Shown in pieces: positions 10,301 through 18,533 of a stretch of DNA of 64,000 nucleotides. A program made the translations under genes and the position numbers. A model generated the notes under the pieces. It made no database searches, was not told the origin of the DNA, and saw only the letters and a program-made list of their open reading frames with translations. Each line of letters opens with the position of its first letter. The first letter of the stretch is position 1. The stretch is from Polynucleobacter sp. MWH-UH25E (lineage in GTDB: Bacteria; Pseudomonadota; Gammaproteobacteria; Burkholderiales; Burkholderiaceae): NCBI RefSeq assembly GCF_018687095.1, contig NZ_CP061286.1:1550001-1614000 (forward strand), read 5' to 3'.

Positions 10301-11496
10301 TATTTGCCCTCCTTCTTGCTGGCAGCATTCATGAGCTCCACAAAACGATCAAATAAATAGGCGATATCGTGAGGACCGGGTGAGGCCTCAGGGTGACCCT
10401 GGAAACACAGGGCTGGCTTGTCTTTCCATGCCAGACCCTGTAATGAGCCATCAAATAAAGAAACGTGAGTTACTCGCACATTACTTGGCAAGGTATTTGC
10501 ATCTACTGCGAAACCGTGATTCTGTGAAGTAATGGCTACGCGACCAGTATCCAAATCTTTCACAGGATGGTTAGCGCCGTGATGACCAAATTTCATTTTT
10601 AAAGTTTTGGCACCAGCTGCTAATCCCATAATTTGGTGACCTAAGCAGATGCCGAAGGTTGGTACACCCTTTTCAATAATTTCCTTAGCGGCGGCAATGG
10701 CGTAATCACATGGGCCAGGATCGCCAGGACCATTTGAGAAAAATACGCCATCTGGGTTCATGGCCAGCACTTCAGCCGCAGGAGTCTGGGCCGGAACCAC
10801 AGTAAGTTCACATCCACGCTCTGTGAGCATACGCAAAATGTTACGCTTAACACCAAAGTCGTAGGCAACTACTTTTTTGACGGGCTTGGATACATCCAAT
10901 GACTTATAGGCAGGTTTTCCATTAGGGCCACAGAGTAACCATTCTGCTTCACGCCATTCATAAGGCTTCTTGGTTGTAACCACCTTCGCCAAATCAAGAC
11001 CAGCCATTCCAGGGAAGGCTTTTGCTAATTCCAAGGCTTTTGCAGATAAAGATTCATAGCAATCGCCCAATTTGCCAGCAACAACCGCGCCAGATTGGGC
11101 GCCCTTATCTCGCAGGATGCGGGTGAGCTTACGAGTATCAATTCCGGAGATGCCGACAACACCTGCATTTGCAAGGTAACTATCGAGACTGGCTTCAGAG
11201 CGGAAGTTCGATACCCTTTTTGGTAAATCTTTTATTACTAAGCCAGCAGCATGGATTTGATCGGATTCTGCATCCTGGGCATTGACACCTACGTTACCAA
11301 TATGGGGGTAAGTCAGAGTCACGATTTGTCGTGAATAACTAGGATCGGTAATGATCTCTTGATAGCCAGTTAGTGCGGTATTGAAAACAACTTCGCCAGC
11401 AGTCTCGCCTGGGGCGCCAATACTAAAACCGGGGAAGATAGTGCCGTCAGCTAAGGCCAACACGGCAGGAGGAAAAGAAGGAAGCAAGGGTGACAA
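10300..11496 (-). CDS. carA: carbamoyl-phosphate synthase small subunit CarA
   Basis: Glutaminase subunit that supplies ammonia to CarB. The 398-residue protein has the N-terminal CPSase_sm domain ([16 protein letters not shown]..., [15 protein letters not shown]) and a C-terminal class I glutamine amidotransferase domain with GICLGHQI (nucleophile Cys284) and [10 protein letters not shown] (His368 and Glu370). The start is TTG at 11496, supported by GGAG five bases upstream; no ATG or GTG in frame fits better. carB is coupled by a TAATG overlap. The 223 bases upstream contain a candidate extended -10 promoter (11618-11626), giving a leader of roughly 115 bases. Confidence 0.97.
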   Translation of the reverse strand: MSPLLPSFPPAVLALADGTIFPGFSIGAPGETAGEVVFNTALTGYQEIITDPSYSRQIVTLTYPHIGNVGVNAQDAESDQIHAAGLVIKDLPKRVSNFRSEASLDSYLANAGVVGISGIDTRKLTRILRDKGAQSGAVVAGKLGDCYESLSAKALELAKAFPGMAGLDLAKVVTTKKPYEWREAEWLLCGPNGKPAYKSLDVSKPVKKVVAYDFGVKRNILRMLTERGCELTVVPAQTPAAEVLAMNPDGVFFSNGPGDPGPCDYAIAAAKEIIEKGVPTFGICLGHQIMGLAAGAKTLKMKFGHHGANHPVKDLDTGRVAITSQNHGFAVDANTLPSNVRVTHVSLFDGSLQGLAWKDKPALCFQGHPEASPGPHDIAYLFDRFVELMNAASKKEGK

Positions 11497-11617
11497 ACTA
11501 TCTCCAGTCCCTGCTCCATCCGACGCTCAACACCCCAAAAAGACCAACCCGGGGCTGTATATGCGGGAGGTGAGTGTCTTTAAGCGCTAGGGTATTTAAT
11601 TAGTTTCGAACCCTGTA

Positions 11618-11626
11618 ATCATACCA
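11618..11626 (-). promoter_or_regulatory. candidate extended -10 promoter for carAB
   Basis: Minus strand reads TGGTATGAT, a TG-N-TATnAT extended -10 element, about 120 bases upstream of the carA start in a non-coding gap. No good -35 hexamer is present at 17 bases, as is tolerated with extended -10 promoters. Prediction only. Confidence 0.35.
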
Positions 11627-11679
11627 GTTTTGCGTTCTAAGCCCTTGAATCCCCAGCCAATTAGGCTTTGCAAGCCATT

Positions 11680-11704
11680 CTCCCTAGACCGTAGATCTAG
11701 GGAG
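11680..11704 (-). other. hairpin downstream of prpE
   Basis: Perfect 9-bp inverted repeat CTCCCTAGA / TCTAGGGAG with 7-base loop, 15 bases beyond the prpE stop. No U tract follows on either strand, so it is not a classical intrinsic terminator; it may protect the prpE transcript 3' end or form the core of a weak terminator between prpE and carA. Confidence 0.45.
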
Positions 11705-11719
11705 TCGTAAAAAGCCGAA

Positions 11720-13603
11720 TTATGAAGCTGCCTTTTGGTCGATGATGGTCTTAATTTGAGACAAGACATTTTGGTCCTCCATGGTGCTAATGTCACCAGG
11801 ATCACGCCCTTCAGCCACAGCCTGTAATGCACGACGAACAATCTTGCCAGATCGCGTTTTTGGCAAAGCAGTCACAACATAAACATGGCTAGGTCTAGCG
11901 ATGGCGCCCAATTGCCCGTCAACCGTTTTCATGCACTCTTTTTCCAAATTCTCTGCCTTTGATGCATCTTTTGGAATCACGAACGCAATAGCTGCCTGAC
12001 CCTTCAATTTATCTTCCACACCAACAACCGCAACTTCGGAAATATTAGGATGACTAGAAATGCTTTCCTCAATTTCACGAGTTCCAAGACGGTGACCTGC
12101 AACGTTAATCACATCATCGGTACGACCCAGAATAAAGAAGTATCCATCTTTATCTTTAATGCCCCAGTCAAATGTTGAATAGATCAACTTACCAGGAATC
12201 GTCTCCCAATAAGTACTAATGAAACGCTTGTCATCGCCCCAGACGGTTTGCATACATCCTGGAGGCAATGGACCTTCAATGGCGATCACACCCTTCTGAT
12301 CTGCGCCAAGCTCTTCCGAAGTAGCATCATCCAACAACTTCATGTTGTAGCCAAAGGACGGAACGCCTGGTGAACCAAATTTGTGTGGCATCACTTCAAC
12401 GCCGCGCTGAATTGCCAACATTGGCCAGCCAGTTTCGGTCTGCCAATAGTTATCCACAATCGGCTTCTTAATCGCATCATGAATCCAACTAGCTGTTGGT
12501 TCGTCTAAAGGCTCTCCCGCCAAGAACAATGCGCGCAAGCTAGAAAGATCATGCTTAGTTAAGAATGCGGGATCTTGCTTCTTCAATACGCGAACGGCAG
12601 TAGGCGCTGAGAACATCACAGAAACATTGTATTTAGCAACGAGTTCCCACCAAATACCCGCATCTGGACGTAATGGCGTGCCTTCATACATGATGGTTGC
12701 CATGCCATTGAGTAATGGACCATAAATAATGTAGCTATGACCAACAACCCAGCCAATGTCGGATGTAGTGAACATCGTTTCGCCAGCTTTGCCACAGAAG
12801 ATGTGGTTCATAGTTGACATCAAAGCCACGGCATAACCACCGGTATCACGCTGAACGCCCTTTGGTTTACCTGTCGTACCAGACGTGTACAAAATATAAG
12901 AAGGATGTGTTGCATCAACCCACTCAACCGGAACAATATCGTTCAAGTGTTTTTGTCTTTCGGTTGCGTAATCGAGATCTCTTCCTGAAACAGTCGTGAA
13001 CTCAGAGAGACCACGATTCACAATCAATACCTTCTCTGGCTTATAAGTTGCCAATGTGATCGCTTCATCCAAAAGAGGCTTGTAAGGTACCGCTTTACCA
13101 CCGCGCATACCTGCTTCAGCGGTCACTACCATCTTCGGTTTAGCATCATCAATACGGGTAGCCAAGCTATGAGAAGCGAAACCACCAAATACTACTGAAT
13201 GAATCGCGCCAATACGTGCGCAAGCGAGCATGGCAAAACATGCCTCAGCAATCATTGGCATGTAAATCAAAACACGATCGCCCTTTTGAATGCCGTTGGC
13301 TTTGTAAATTGCTGCCATACGATTTACTTCTTCGTATAGCTCTTTAAATGTATAAGCCTTTTCTTGATTAGTCTCAGTAGAGACTGCAACAAGGGCTAAT
13401 TGATCAGGATTCGATTTGTAGTGGCGATCAACTGCGTTGTAGCAAAGATTGGTGAGGCCACCCTCAAACCATTTTGCAAATGGCGGGTTGTTGTAATTTA
13501 AAACTTTATCAAATGGCTTTTCCCAATGTATTAATTTAGCCTGCTCACCCCAAAATCCATCTGGGTCTTTAATTGAGCGTTCATGGTGTGCTTTATAGGA
13601 CAT
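11720..13603 (-). CDS. prpE: propionate-CoA ligase (PrpE-type acyl-CoA synthetase)
   Basis: Activates propionate (and probably acetate) to acyl-CoA through an acyl-adenylate, the entry to the methylcitrate cycle. The ANL-family protein (627 residues from ATG 13603; a longer TTG-started frame from 13618 is less likely) shows FWGEQAKLIHWEKPF near the start, GGLTNLCYNAVDRH, YMPMIAEA, SVVFGGFASHSLATRIDDA, the P-loop YTSGTTGKPKGV, DNYWQTETGWP, and the C-terminal PKTRSGKIVRR with the catalytic Lys. The N-terminal pattern 'NPPFAKWFEGG.TNLCYNAVDRH' and the length match PrpE rather than the roughly 650-residue Acs. No prpB/C/D is in the window. It follows mltD by 28 bases. Confidence 0.85.
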   Translation of the reverse strand: MSYKAHHERSIKDPDGFWGEQAKLIHWEKPFDKVLNYNNPPFAKWFEGGLTNLCYNAVDRHYKSNPDQLALVAVSTETNQEKAYTFKELYEEVNRMAAIYKANGIQKGDRVLIYMPMIAEACFAMLACARIGAIHSVVFGGFASHSLATRIDDAKPKMVVTAEAGMRGGKAVPYKPLLDEAITLATYKPEKVLIVNRGLSEFTTVSGRDLDYATERQKHLNDIVPVEWVDATHPSYILYTSGTTGKPKGVQRDTGGYAVALMSTMNHIFCGKAGETMFTTSDIGWVVGHSYIIYGPLLNGMATIMYEGTPLRPDAGIWWELVAKYNVSVMFSAPTAVRVLKKQDPAFLTKHDLSSLRALFLAGEPLDEPTASWIHDAIKKPIVDNYWQTETGWPMLAIQRGVEVMPHKFGSPGVPSFGYNMKLLDDATSEELGADQKGVIAIEGPLPPGCMQTVWGDDKRFISTYWETIPGKLIYSTFDWGIKDKDGYFFILGRTDDVINVAGHRLGTREIEESISSHPNISEVAVVGVEDKLKGQAAIAFVIPKDASKAENLEKECMKTVDGQLGAIARPSHVYVVTALPKTRSGKIVRRALQAVAEGRDPGDISTMEDQNVLSQIKTIIDQKAAS

Positions 13604-13631
13604 GGTCAACCTAATCAAAAAGTTTCAAAAA

Positions 13632-15038
13632 TTACTGGTTTTTGCTCACCCCTTTTGTAGCTGAATTCGCTTTTAAAGTCGGTGAACTACCATTTTTCGC
13701 AGATTTTGCAAGCCCTGTCGATGCGGATTTATGCTGAGAAGCAGTGCTTTTCCCTGAAGAATTACCCTTACTTGGGGTTCCTGGCGCACACTTTGCCACC
13801 TTTGAGCCCTTAGCTCCTTTGACTGGTTTCGGACACTTAGGCGCTGGTGGGGGTGGTTTTTCCAGACTCAAGCTTGCGTTATCCGCCATTGCCGATGAGA
13901 CATCACCAGTTCTTCCATTGGTTTTTGGAATGATGATGGTGGAGCCCGCTTTGATGCGCATTCCACGAGGTATGCCATTCACTTGTCTTAAAGAATCCGC
14001 ATCAACTCCCAAACCTTTGGCAACTTGATCTACGCTCTCGGTCTTAGAGACCTTTACAGCAGTCCAGGTTGATAAGGGTTTGTTGAATTTTTTTAGATTA
14101 GCTTGAAATATTTCCGCATGACCAAACGGTAAAAGAATTTGCTGGTTTGCATTGCTTAATATCACCGGCTTATTAAAAGATGGATTTAGGCTATGAAATT
14201 CATCCTCAGGAATCTCAGCTAATTTAATTGCAAGTGCCACATCAATATCGTTATCTACATCAATTGCTACAAAGTACGGGTGATTTTCTAGTTGTGGCAA
14301 AACAATCCCATAGGCCTCGGGATCCAATACGATCTGTCGATAGGCCATGAGTTTGGGCACATACATGCGCGTTTCACGCGGCATCGTCAGACTTTCGTAA
14401 TCCGTAGGTAAACCAGCCGCCTGATTGCGCTTTTGCGCTTTGAGCACATTACCGGCGCCCCAGTTATATGCGGCTAACGCCAGTTCCCAGCTACCAAATT
14501 GATTATTTAAGCGCTGGAGGTAATCTAATGCCGCATCAGTAGATTGCAATATATCTCGACGTTCATCGCGAAATACGTTTTGCGTTAACTGAAAATCTTT
14601 CCCGGTAGCCGGCATGAATTGCCAAAGTCCCACCGCTTTGGCACTAGACTTTGCATTCGTAACAAATGCACTCTCTACGAATGGCAATAAGGCGATTTCA
14701 GTAGGCATATTACGCGCATTGACTTCCTGCACTATATAAAAAAGGTAGCGTGAAGAGCGAGCCATTGAACGATGCACATAATCAGGTCTGGCGCTCAGCC
14801 AACGAACCTGCTCTATTTCTAGCGGACTATTCATTGGCTCCATCTGAAAGCCATCGCGTATCCTCAGCCATAAATTATCGGATGGCGCATAGACCTTACT
14901 AACCGATTGGGTCTTTAGATTTACACGAGTAGCTTTTTTAGATCCGCCTTTGGTAGGTGTATCTGAAGACCAGTCACCCGTACTGGCGCACCCCGATAGC
15001 AATGCTATTGTTGCAATAGCAACATAAAACAAACGCAT
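13632..15038 (-). CDS. mltD: membrane-bound lytic murein transglycosylase D (lipoprotein)
   Basis: Cleaves the MurNAc-GlcNAc bond of peptidoglycan to 1,6-anhydro products in the periplasm. ATG at 15038 gives a 468-residue protein with a lipoprotein signal (MRLFYVAIATIALLSGC, lipobox LSGC with Cys17). The SLT domain follows: IALLPFVESAF with catalytic Glu122, AVGLWQFMPATGKDF, ALAAYNWGAGNVLKAQ. A LysM-like segment (TWTAVKVSKTESVDQVAKGLGVDADSLRQVNG...IIIPK) lies at about 325-375, and then a Pro/Lys/Ser/Gly-rich low-complexity tail. One LysM is fewer than some MltD proteins have. The start overlaps the gloB stop by one base (TAATG). Confidence 0.92.
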   Translation of the reverse strand: MRLFYVAIATIALLSGCASTGDWSSDTPTKGGSKKATRVNLKTQSVSKVYAPSDNLWLRIRDGFQMEPMNSPLEIEQVRWLSARPDYVHRSMARSSRYLFYIVQEVNARNMPTEIALLPFVESAFVTNAKSSAKAVGLWQFMPATGKDFQLTQNVFRDERRDILQSTDAALDYLQRLNNQFGSWELALAAYNWGAGNVLKAQKRNQAAGLPTDYESLTMPRETRMYVPKLMAYRQIVLDPEAYGIVLPQLENHPYFVAIDVDNDIDVALAIKLAEIPEDEFHSLNPSFNKPVILSNANQQILLPFGHAEIFQANLKKFNKPLSTWTAVKVSKTESVDQVAKGLGVDADSLRQVNGIPRGMRIKAGSTIIIPKTNGRTGDVSSAMADNASLSLEKPPPPAPKCPKPVKGAKGSKVAKCAPGTPSKGNSSGKSTASQHKSASTGLAKSAKNGSSPTLKANSATKGVSKNQ

Positions 15039-15841
15039 TAAAACTGATCTTTCCAAGCACGAATCACTGCAAGAACATGCGCCGAATCAGGAAGCATCGC
15101 TTGCCCTGACTTGGCTTTTGCAGATTGAATCACCTCAGCTTGATCACATCTCATAAATGGATTAACTTGAAGCTCTTGACCAATGCTTGTTGGTAATGTG
15201 GGTAGATTTTTATCTCTCAGCTCTTTTGCTCGTTCTGACCATGAGATGAGGTTCACATTGTTCGGCTCTACCGCGAGTGCAAATCGAATATTGGATAAGG
15301 TGTATTCGTGGGTGCAATACACCAAAGTATTTTTTGGCAGACTCTTAAATTTATCCAGAGAATGAGACATCTGAGTTGGAGTGCCCTCAAACAATCGACC
15401 ACAGCCCGAGGCAAACAAGGTGTCACCACAAAACAGCATTGGTTCGACAACATTCGCTTGCATATTTGCAAAATAGGCTATGTGGCTTAGTGTGTGACCT
15501 GGAACCTCAAGAGTTTTTAGGGTAATTCTTGGTGCGGAGATTTCAAGTACGTCACCTTCTTTAACAAGCTGGGTTCGGCCAGGGATATTGTCACCACGAG
15601 GACCATAAACAGGAATATCAGTGCCCAATTGATCAAGTAGCTTCAAAATACCTCCTACATGATCAGCATGATGGTGGGTAATGAGGATTCCTTTTAGATG
15701 GAGCTTTGAGTCATCCAAAAACTGTAAAACAGGGTTAGCGTCGCCTGGATCGACCACCAAGGCAGACTTTCCATCATGGATACACCAGATATAGTTATCA
15801 TCAAACGCCGGAATCGGCCAAACTTGCAATAAAGTATTCAT
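15038..15841 (-). CDS. gloB: hydroxyacylglutathione hydrolase (glyoxalase II)
   Basis: Hydrolyses S-lactoylglutathione to D-lactate and glutathione, completing methylglyoxal detoxification. From ATG 15841 (MNTLLQVWPIPAFDDNYIW) it is 267 residues, the usual length; a nine-residue longer frame to 15868 would run into the divergent methyltransferase gene. The metallo-beta-lactamase motif THHHADH (His56, His58, Asp60, His61) binds the two metals; further ligands lie in PGHTLSH and CGDTLFASGCGR, and the C-terminal HAGH domain carries the glutathione-binding Arg/Lys residues (NIRFALAVEP). Coupled to mltD by a TAATG overlap; divergent from the methyltransferase gene with only 7 bases between start codons. 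Confidence 0.95.
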   Translation of the reverse strand: MNTLLQVWPIPAFDDNYIWCIHDGKSALVVDPGDANPVLQFLDDSKLHLKGILITHHHADHVGGILKLLDQLGTDIPVYGPRGDNIPGRTQLVKEGDVLEISAPRITLKTLEVPGHTLSHIAYFANMQANVVEPMLFCGDTLFASGCGRLFEGTPTQMSHSLDKFKSLPKNTLVYCTHEYTLSNIRFALAVEPNNVNLISWSERAKELRDKNLPTLPTSIGQELQVNPFMRCDQAEVIQSAKAKSGQAMLPDSAHVLAVIRAWKDQF

Positions 15842-15848
15842 AAAGTCG

Positions 15849-16679
15849 ATGATACCAACCCCACCCATTCCTCTGCAGAGTAGTGCACCCCCTTGGAGTT
15901 CCTGGGAAAAATGGCTCCAATCCCCACCGGGTCGCTATGTATTAGGCTGGGAGCAACAATGTTTAGACCAGATAGTGGCTGACGTTTTTGGGTTTCATGC
16001 AGTCCAAATTGGACTCCCGCAATTAAATGGTTTACGTGAAAACCGCATGCCCATGCATGCCCTACTCACTCACGCCAATGACAATCGTGAATTAATCGCG
16101 CGATTTAATTGGCACCCCATTGAAGGCAGTACCTCAGAGATGCCATTTGCTAATGAGAGCATTGATCTAATTGTGATGCCGCATGTTTTGGAATTTGCTG
16201 CTGACCCTCACCAGATTTTGCGTGAAGTAGATCGTGTGTTACGTCCTGAAGGTCGAATTGTGATTTCTGGATTCAATCCTGCAAGCTTATGGGGTGCGAA
16301 ACAATATCTCAGTCGCCTTATTGGCAACCCCTACCTGCCAAGAGACGGTCAATTTATTAGCCTAATCAGAATCAAAGACTGGTTACAACTCCTTAATTAC
16401 TCGCTAGATCGCGGTCACTTTGGTTGCTACAAACTTCCATTACACAGCGAATCAGCCATGGGGCGCATGGATTTTCTAGAACCCATGGGAAACCGCTGGT
16501 GGCCTATATTTGGTGCTGTATTCATAGTCTCCGCCATCAAACGGCATCAGGGCATAAGGCTAATTGGACAAGTTCAGAAGGCTCGCATTCCGAGCTTGAC
16601 ACAATTAAGCCCAGCGGCAGAACGAAATAAACTAATGTCAATCCACGAGTCCAGGACTGAACATATTAATGAGCGCTAA
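15849..16679 (+). CDS. class I SAM-dependent methyltransferase (Methyltransf_11-like)
   Basis: A 276-residue cytoplasmic protein. The family signs are a degenerate SAM-binding region, then the acidic segment [41 protein letters not shown] at about residues 99-140, typical of motifs II-III of Methyltransf_11 proteins; the classical GxGxG motif I is not obvious. W-rich N-terminal sequence ([24 protein letters not shown]) is shared by the Burkholderiales version found beside rnhA. Substrate unknown. ATG at 15849 is the only upstream ATG and has no clear ribosome-binding site. The 3' end overlaps rnhA by 11 bases, suggesting co-translation. Confidence 0.75.
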   Translation: MIPTPPIPLQSSAPPWSSWEKWLQSPPGRYVLGWEQQCLDQIVADVFGFHAVQIGLPQLNGLRENRMPMHALLTHANDNRELIARFNWHPIEGSTSEMPFANESIDLIVMPHVLEFAADPHQILREVDRVLRPEGRIVISGFNPASLWGAKQYLSRLIGNPYLPRDGQFISLIRIKDWLQLLNYSLDRGHFGCYKLPLHSESAMGRMDFLEPMGNRWWPIFGAVFIVSAIKRHQGIRLIGQVQKARIPSLTQLSPAAERNKLMSIHESRTEHINER

Positions 16680-17115
16680 ACCACATATCATTATCTATAC
16701 CGATGGAGCCTGCAAAGGCAATCCAGGGCCCGGAGGCTGGGGTGCTGTACTGAAGTCAGGAGAACACGAGAAGCATTTGCACGGAGGTGAAAAGCTCACC
16801 ACGAATAATCGAATGGAAATCAGCGCAGTGATTTTTGCCCTGCGCGCCCTGAAGCAAAGAAGTTTGGTTGAGCTTTGGACTGACTCCCAATATGTGCAAA
16901 AAGGGGTTACTGAATGGCTAGAGAATTGGAAAAAACGAGGCTGGAAAACGGCAAGCAAGGACCCCGTTAAAAATGCCGATTTATGGCAAGAGTTAGACGC
17001 CCTACTTCCGGATCATGAAATTTCCTGGCACTGGGTAAGGGGTCACAATGGCCACCCTGGGAACGAGCTGGCGGACCAGCTAGCAAATAAAGGGGTCGAG
17101 GAATACCTGCCTTAG
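16669..17115 (+). CDS. rnhA: ribonuclease HI
   Basis: Degrades the RNA strand of RNA-DNA hybrids (R-loops, primers). The 148-residue protein has the complete active site: Asp12 in [17 protein letters not shown], Glu50 in NNRMEISAV, Asp72 in [11 protein letters not shown], with His126 in [17 protein letters not shown] and Asp136. It also keeps the basic protrusion [20 protein letters not shown] used for hybrid binding. Length is close to E. coli RNase HI (155). It begins inside the end of the methyltransferase gene. In related genomes dnaQ commonly follows directly; here an efflux pump lies between (see findings). Confidence 0.97.
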   Translation: MSAKPHIIIYTDGACKGNPGPGGWGAVLKSGEHEKHLHGGEKLTTNNRMEISAVIFALRALKQRSLVELWTDSQYVQKGVTEWLENWKKRGWKTASKDPVKNADLWQELDALLPDHEISWHWVRGHNGHPGNELADQLANKGVEEYLP

Positions 17116-17189
17116 AAGATAACCCACTTTTAGGGGCGTTTTTTGCACTCTTATGAGAGAATGGGCAAGCTTTAAAGTACCCAAAATGG

Positions 17190-18533
17190 GTGTTTAATCC
17201 ATATAAAACAAAGAAATACGAGACTGTGTCAAAAATTGAATCTACCCTGGATCGTTTGCTTACCAAATTAGTCGGACTAAAAGGCTCCGCCAAAGCTCGC
17301 TTATGTAATCTTTGGGCGAAAGCAAGTCCACATACAAGCAAACTAAAAAAACTGGATTTGCCGACGATTAAGACTTTTGCAATTCAGTACAAATGGCGCA
17401 TCTTATTGGTGCTGATTGTTTTATACGCTGGCTCCAAAGCATTTGACTATTTTTTCCCTGCTGCAGACAAAGCAGGTGGCCCGGTTACTGTCACAACGAT
17501 TGTTGTCGAGAAAAAAGATATTCCTCTTATCATCGAAGCCACTGGAACCATCGTATCCAACAGCATCGTAGATATACGTCCGATGGTTACCAATACGGTA
17601 GCCAAAGTGAATGTCAAAGACGGTCAAGAAGTGAAGGCTGGGGACTTACTATTTACCCTAGATGACCGTAACGACAAGGCAAATTACGAAAAACTTAAAG
17701 CGCTAGCCGACGATGCTCAGAAGCAGTATCTGCGCGCTAAAGAGTTAGTTGCAAAGAACTTTATTTCCAAAGCGGGTCTTGAGACCTCATATGCCAATGC
17801 TAAATCAGCAGAGGCGGCGGCCAAGGCAGCCGAAGTCCAGTTGTCTTTTGATTACATCAAATCCCCTATTGATGGACGTGCTGGCATAGTTAATGTTTTT
17901 CCTGGCTCTTTGGTTCAGGCAAGCAACGTAGTCACTACAGCAACCAGCTCAACCGCAACATCGAGTGTTGGCGCAATGGTTACCATCACCCAGCTAAATC
18001 CAATCAATGTTCAATTTGTTATTCCTGAAAAAGATATTCCAACGATTTTGGAAAATCAGTTAGACGGTGAACCACTGAAAGTAACAGTGACTGTGGGGGA
18101 TAACAGCAAGAAAACGTATGAAGGCACTGTGCTTGTGGTCGACAATCAAGTTGACCCCTCTATTGCTGCAGTTCGAGTAAAAGCGCAAATCCCCAATGAA
18201 GGTATGACATTGCTACCAGGTCAGTTTGCTCGCGTTTCACTTGTAGCTAGCGACCTGAAAGATGCGCTATCTGTACCCTCTCAGGCTGTAGTGATTAATC
18301 CTCGTGGCAAATTTGTATTTACTTTAGACAAAGACGGCAAAGCCAGCATGATTCCCATCAAAGTTATCTATGAATACCAAGGATCCTCTGTTATTTCTGG
18401 TATTCAGGCTGGTGATAAGGTAGTTGTTGAAGGTAAACAAAACTTGCGACCTGGCGGCAAAACCCGCGAATCAAAGAGTGCGCCTGCACCAACAGCTCAG
18501 CCAGCCCCCTCATCTCCAGTAGATAAAAAATGA
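17190..18533 (+). CDS. RND efflux periplasmic adaptor (membrane fusion protein)
   Basis: Links the inner-membrane RND pump (next gene) to an outer-membrane channel. An unusually long cytoplasmic N-terminus of about 70 residues precedes one membrane anchor (WRILLVLIVLYAGSKAFDYFF). Then come the MdtA/AcrA-type modules: barrel-sandwich/lipoyl halves (GTIVSNSIVDIRPMVTNTVAKVNVKDGQEVKAGDLLFTLD and FDYIKSPIDGRAGIV), a helical hairpin with AKELVAKNFISKAGLE, a beta-barrel domain, and a Pro/Ala-rich tail. Start GTG 17190 is uncertain; GTG 17226 (VSKIESTLDR) is an in-frame alternative. No lipobox is seen. Overlaps the pump gene by 4 bases (ATGA). No outer-membrane channel gene is in the window. Confidence 0.88.
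   Translation: MFNPYKTKKYETVSKIESTLDRLLTKLVGLKGSAKARLCNLWAKASPHTSKLKKLDLPTIKTFAIQYKWRILLVLIVLYAGSKAFDYFFPAADKAGGPVTVTTIVVEKKDIPLIIEATGTIVSNSIVDIRPMVTNTVAKVNVKDGQEVKAGDLLFTLDDRNDKANYEKLKALADDAQKQYLRAKELVAKNFISKAGLETSYANAKSAEAAAKAAEVQLSFDYIKSPIDGRAGIVNVFPGSLVQASNVVTTATSSTATSSVGAMVTITQLNPINVQFVIPEKDIPTILENQLDGEPLKVTVTVGDNSKKTYEGTVLVVDNQVDPSIAAVRVKAQIPNEGMTLLPGQFARVSLVASDLKDALSVPSQAVVINPRGKFVFTLDKDGKASMIPIKVIYEYQGSSVISGIQAGDKVVVEGKQNLRPGGKTRESKSAPAPTAQPAPSSPVDKK

Noticed and set aside
11720..13603. Acetyl-CoA synthetase (Acs) as the call for this gene
   Set aside because: Length (627 residues) and the N-terminal TNLCYNAVDRH/SHSLATRIDDA pattern fit PrpE; Acs is longer and differs in these segments. 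Overlapping acetate activity remains possible.
17115..17190. Terminator after rnhA
   Set aside because: A T6 run exists but the preceding dyad is only CCC/GGG (3 bp).
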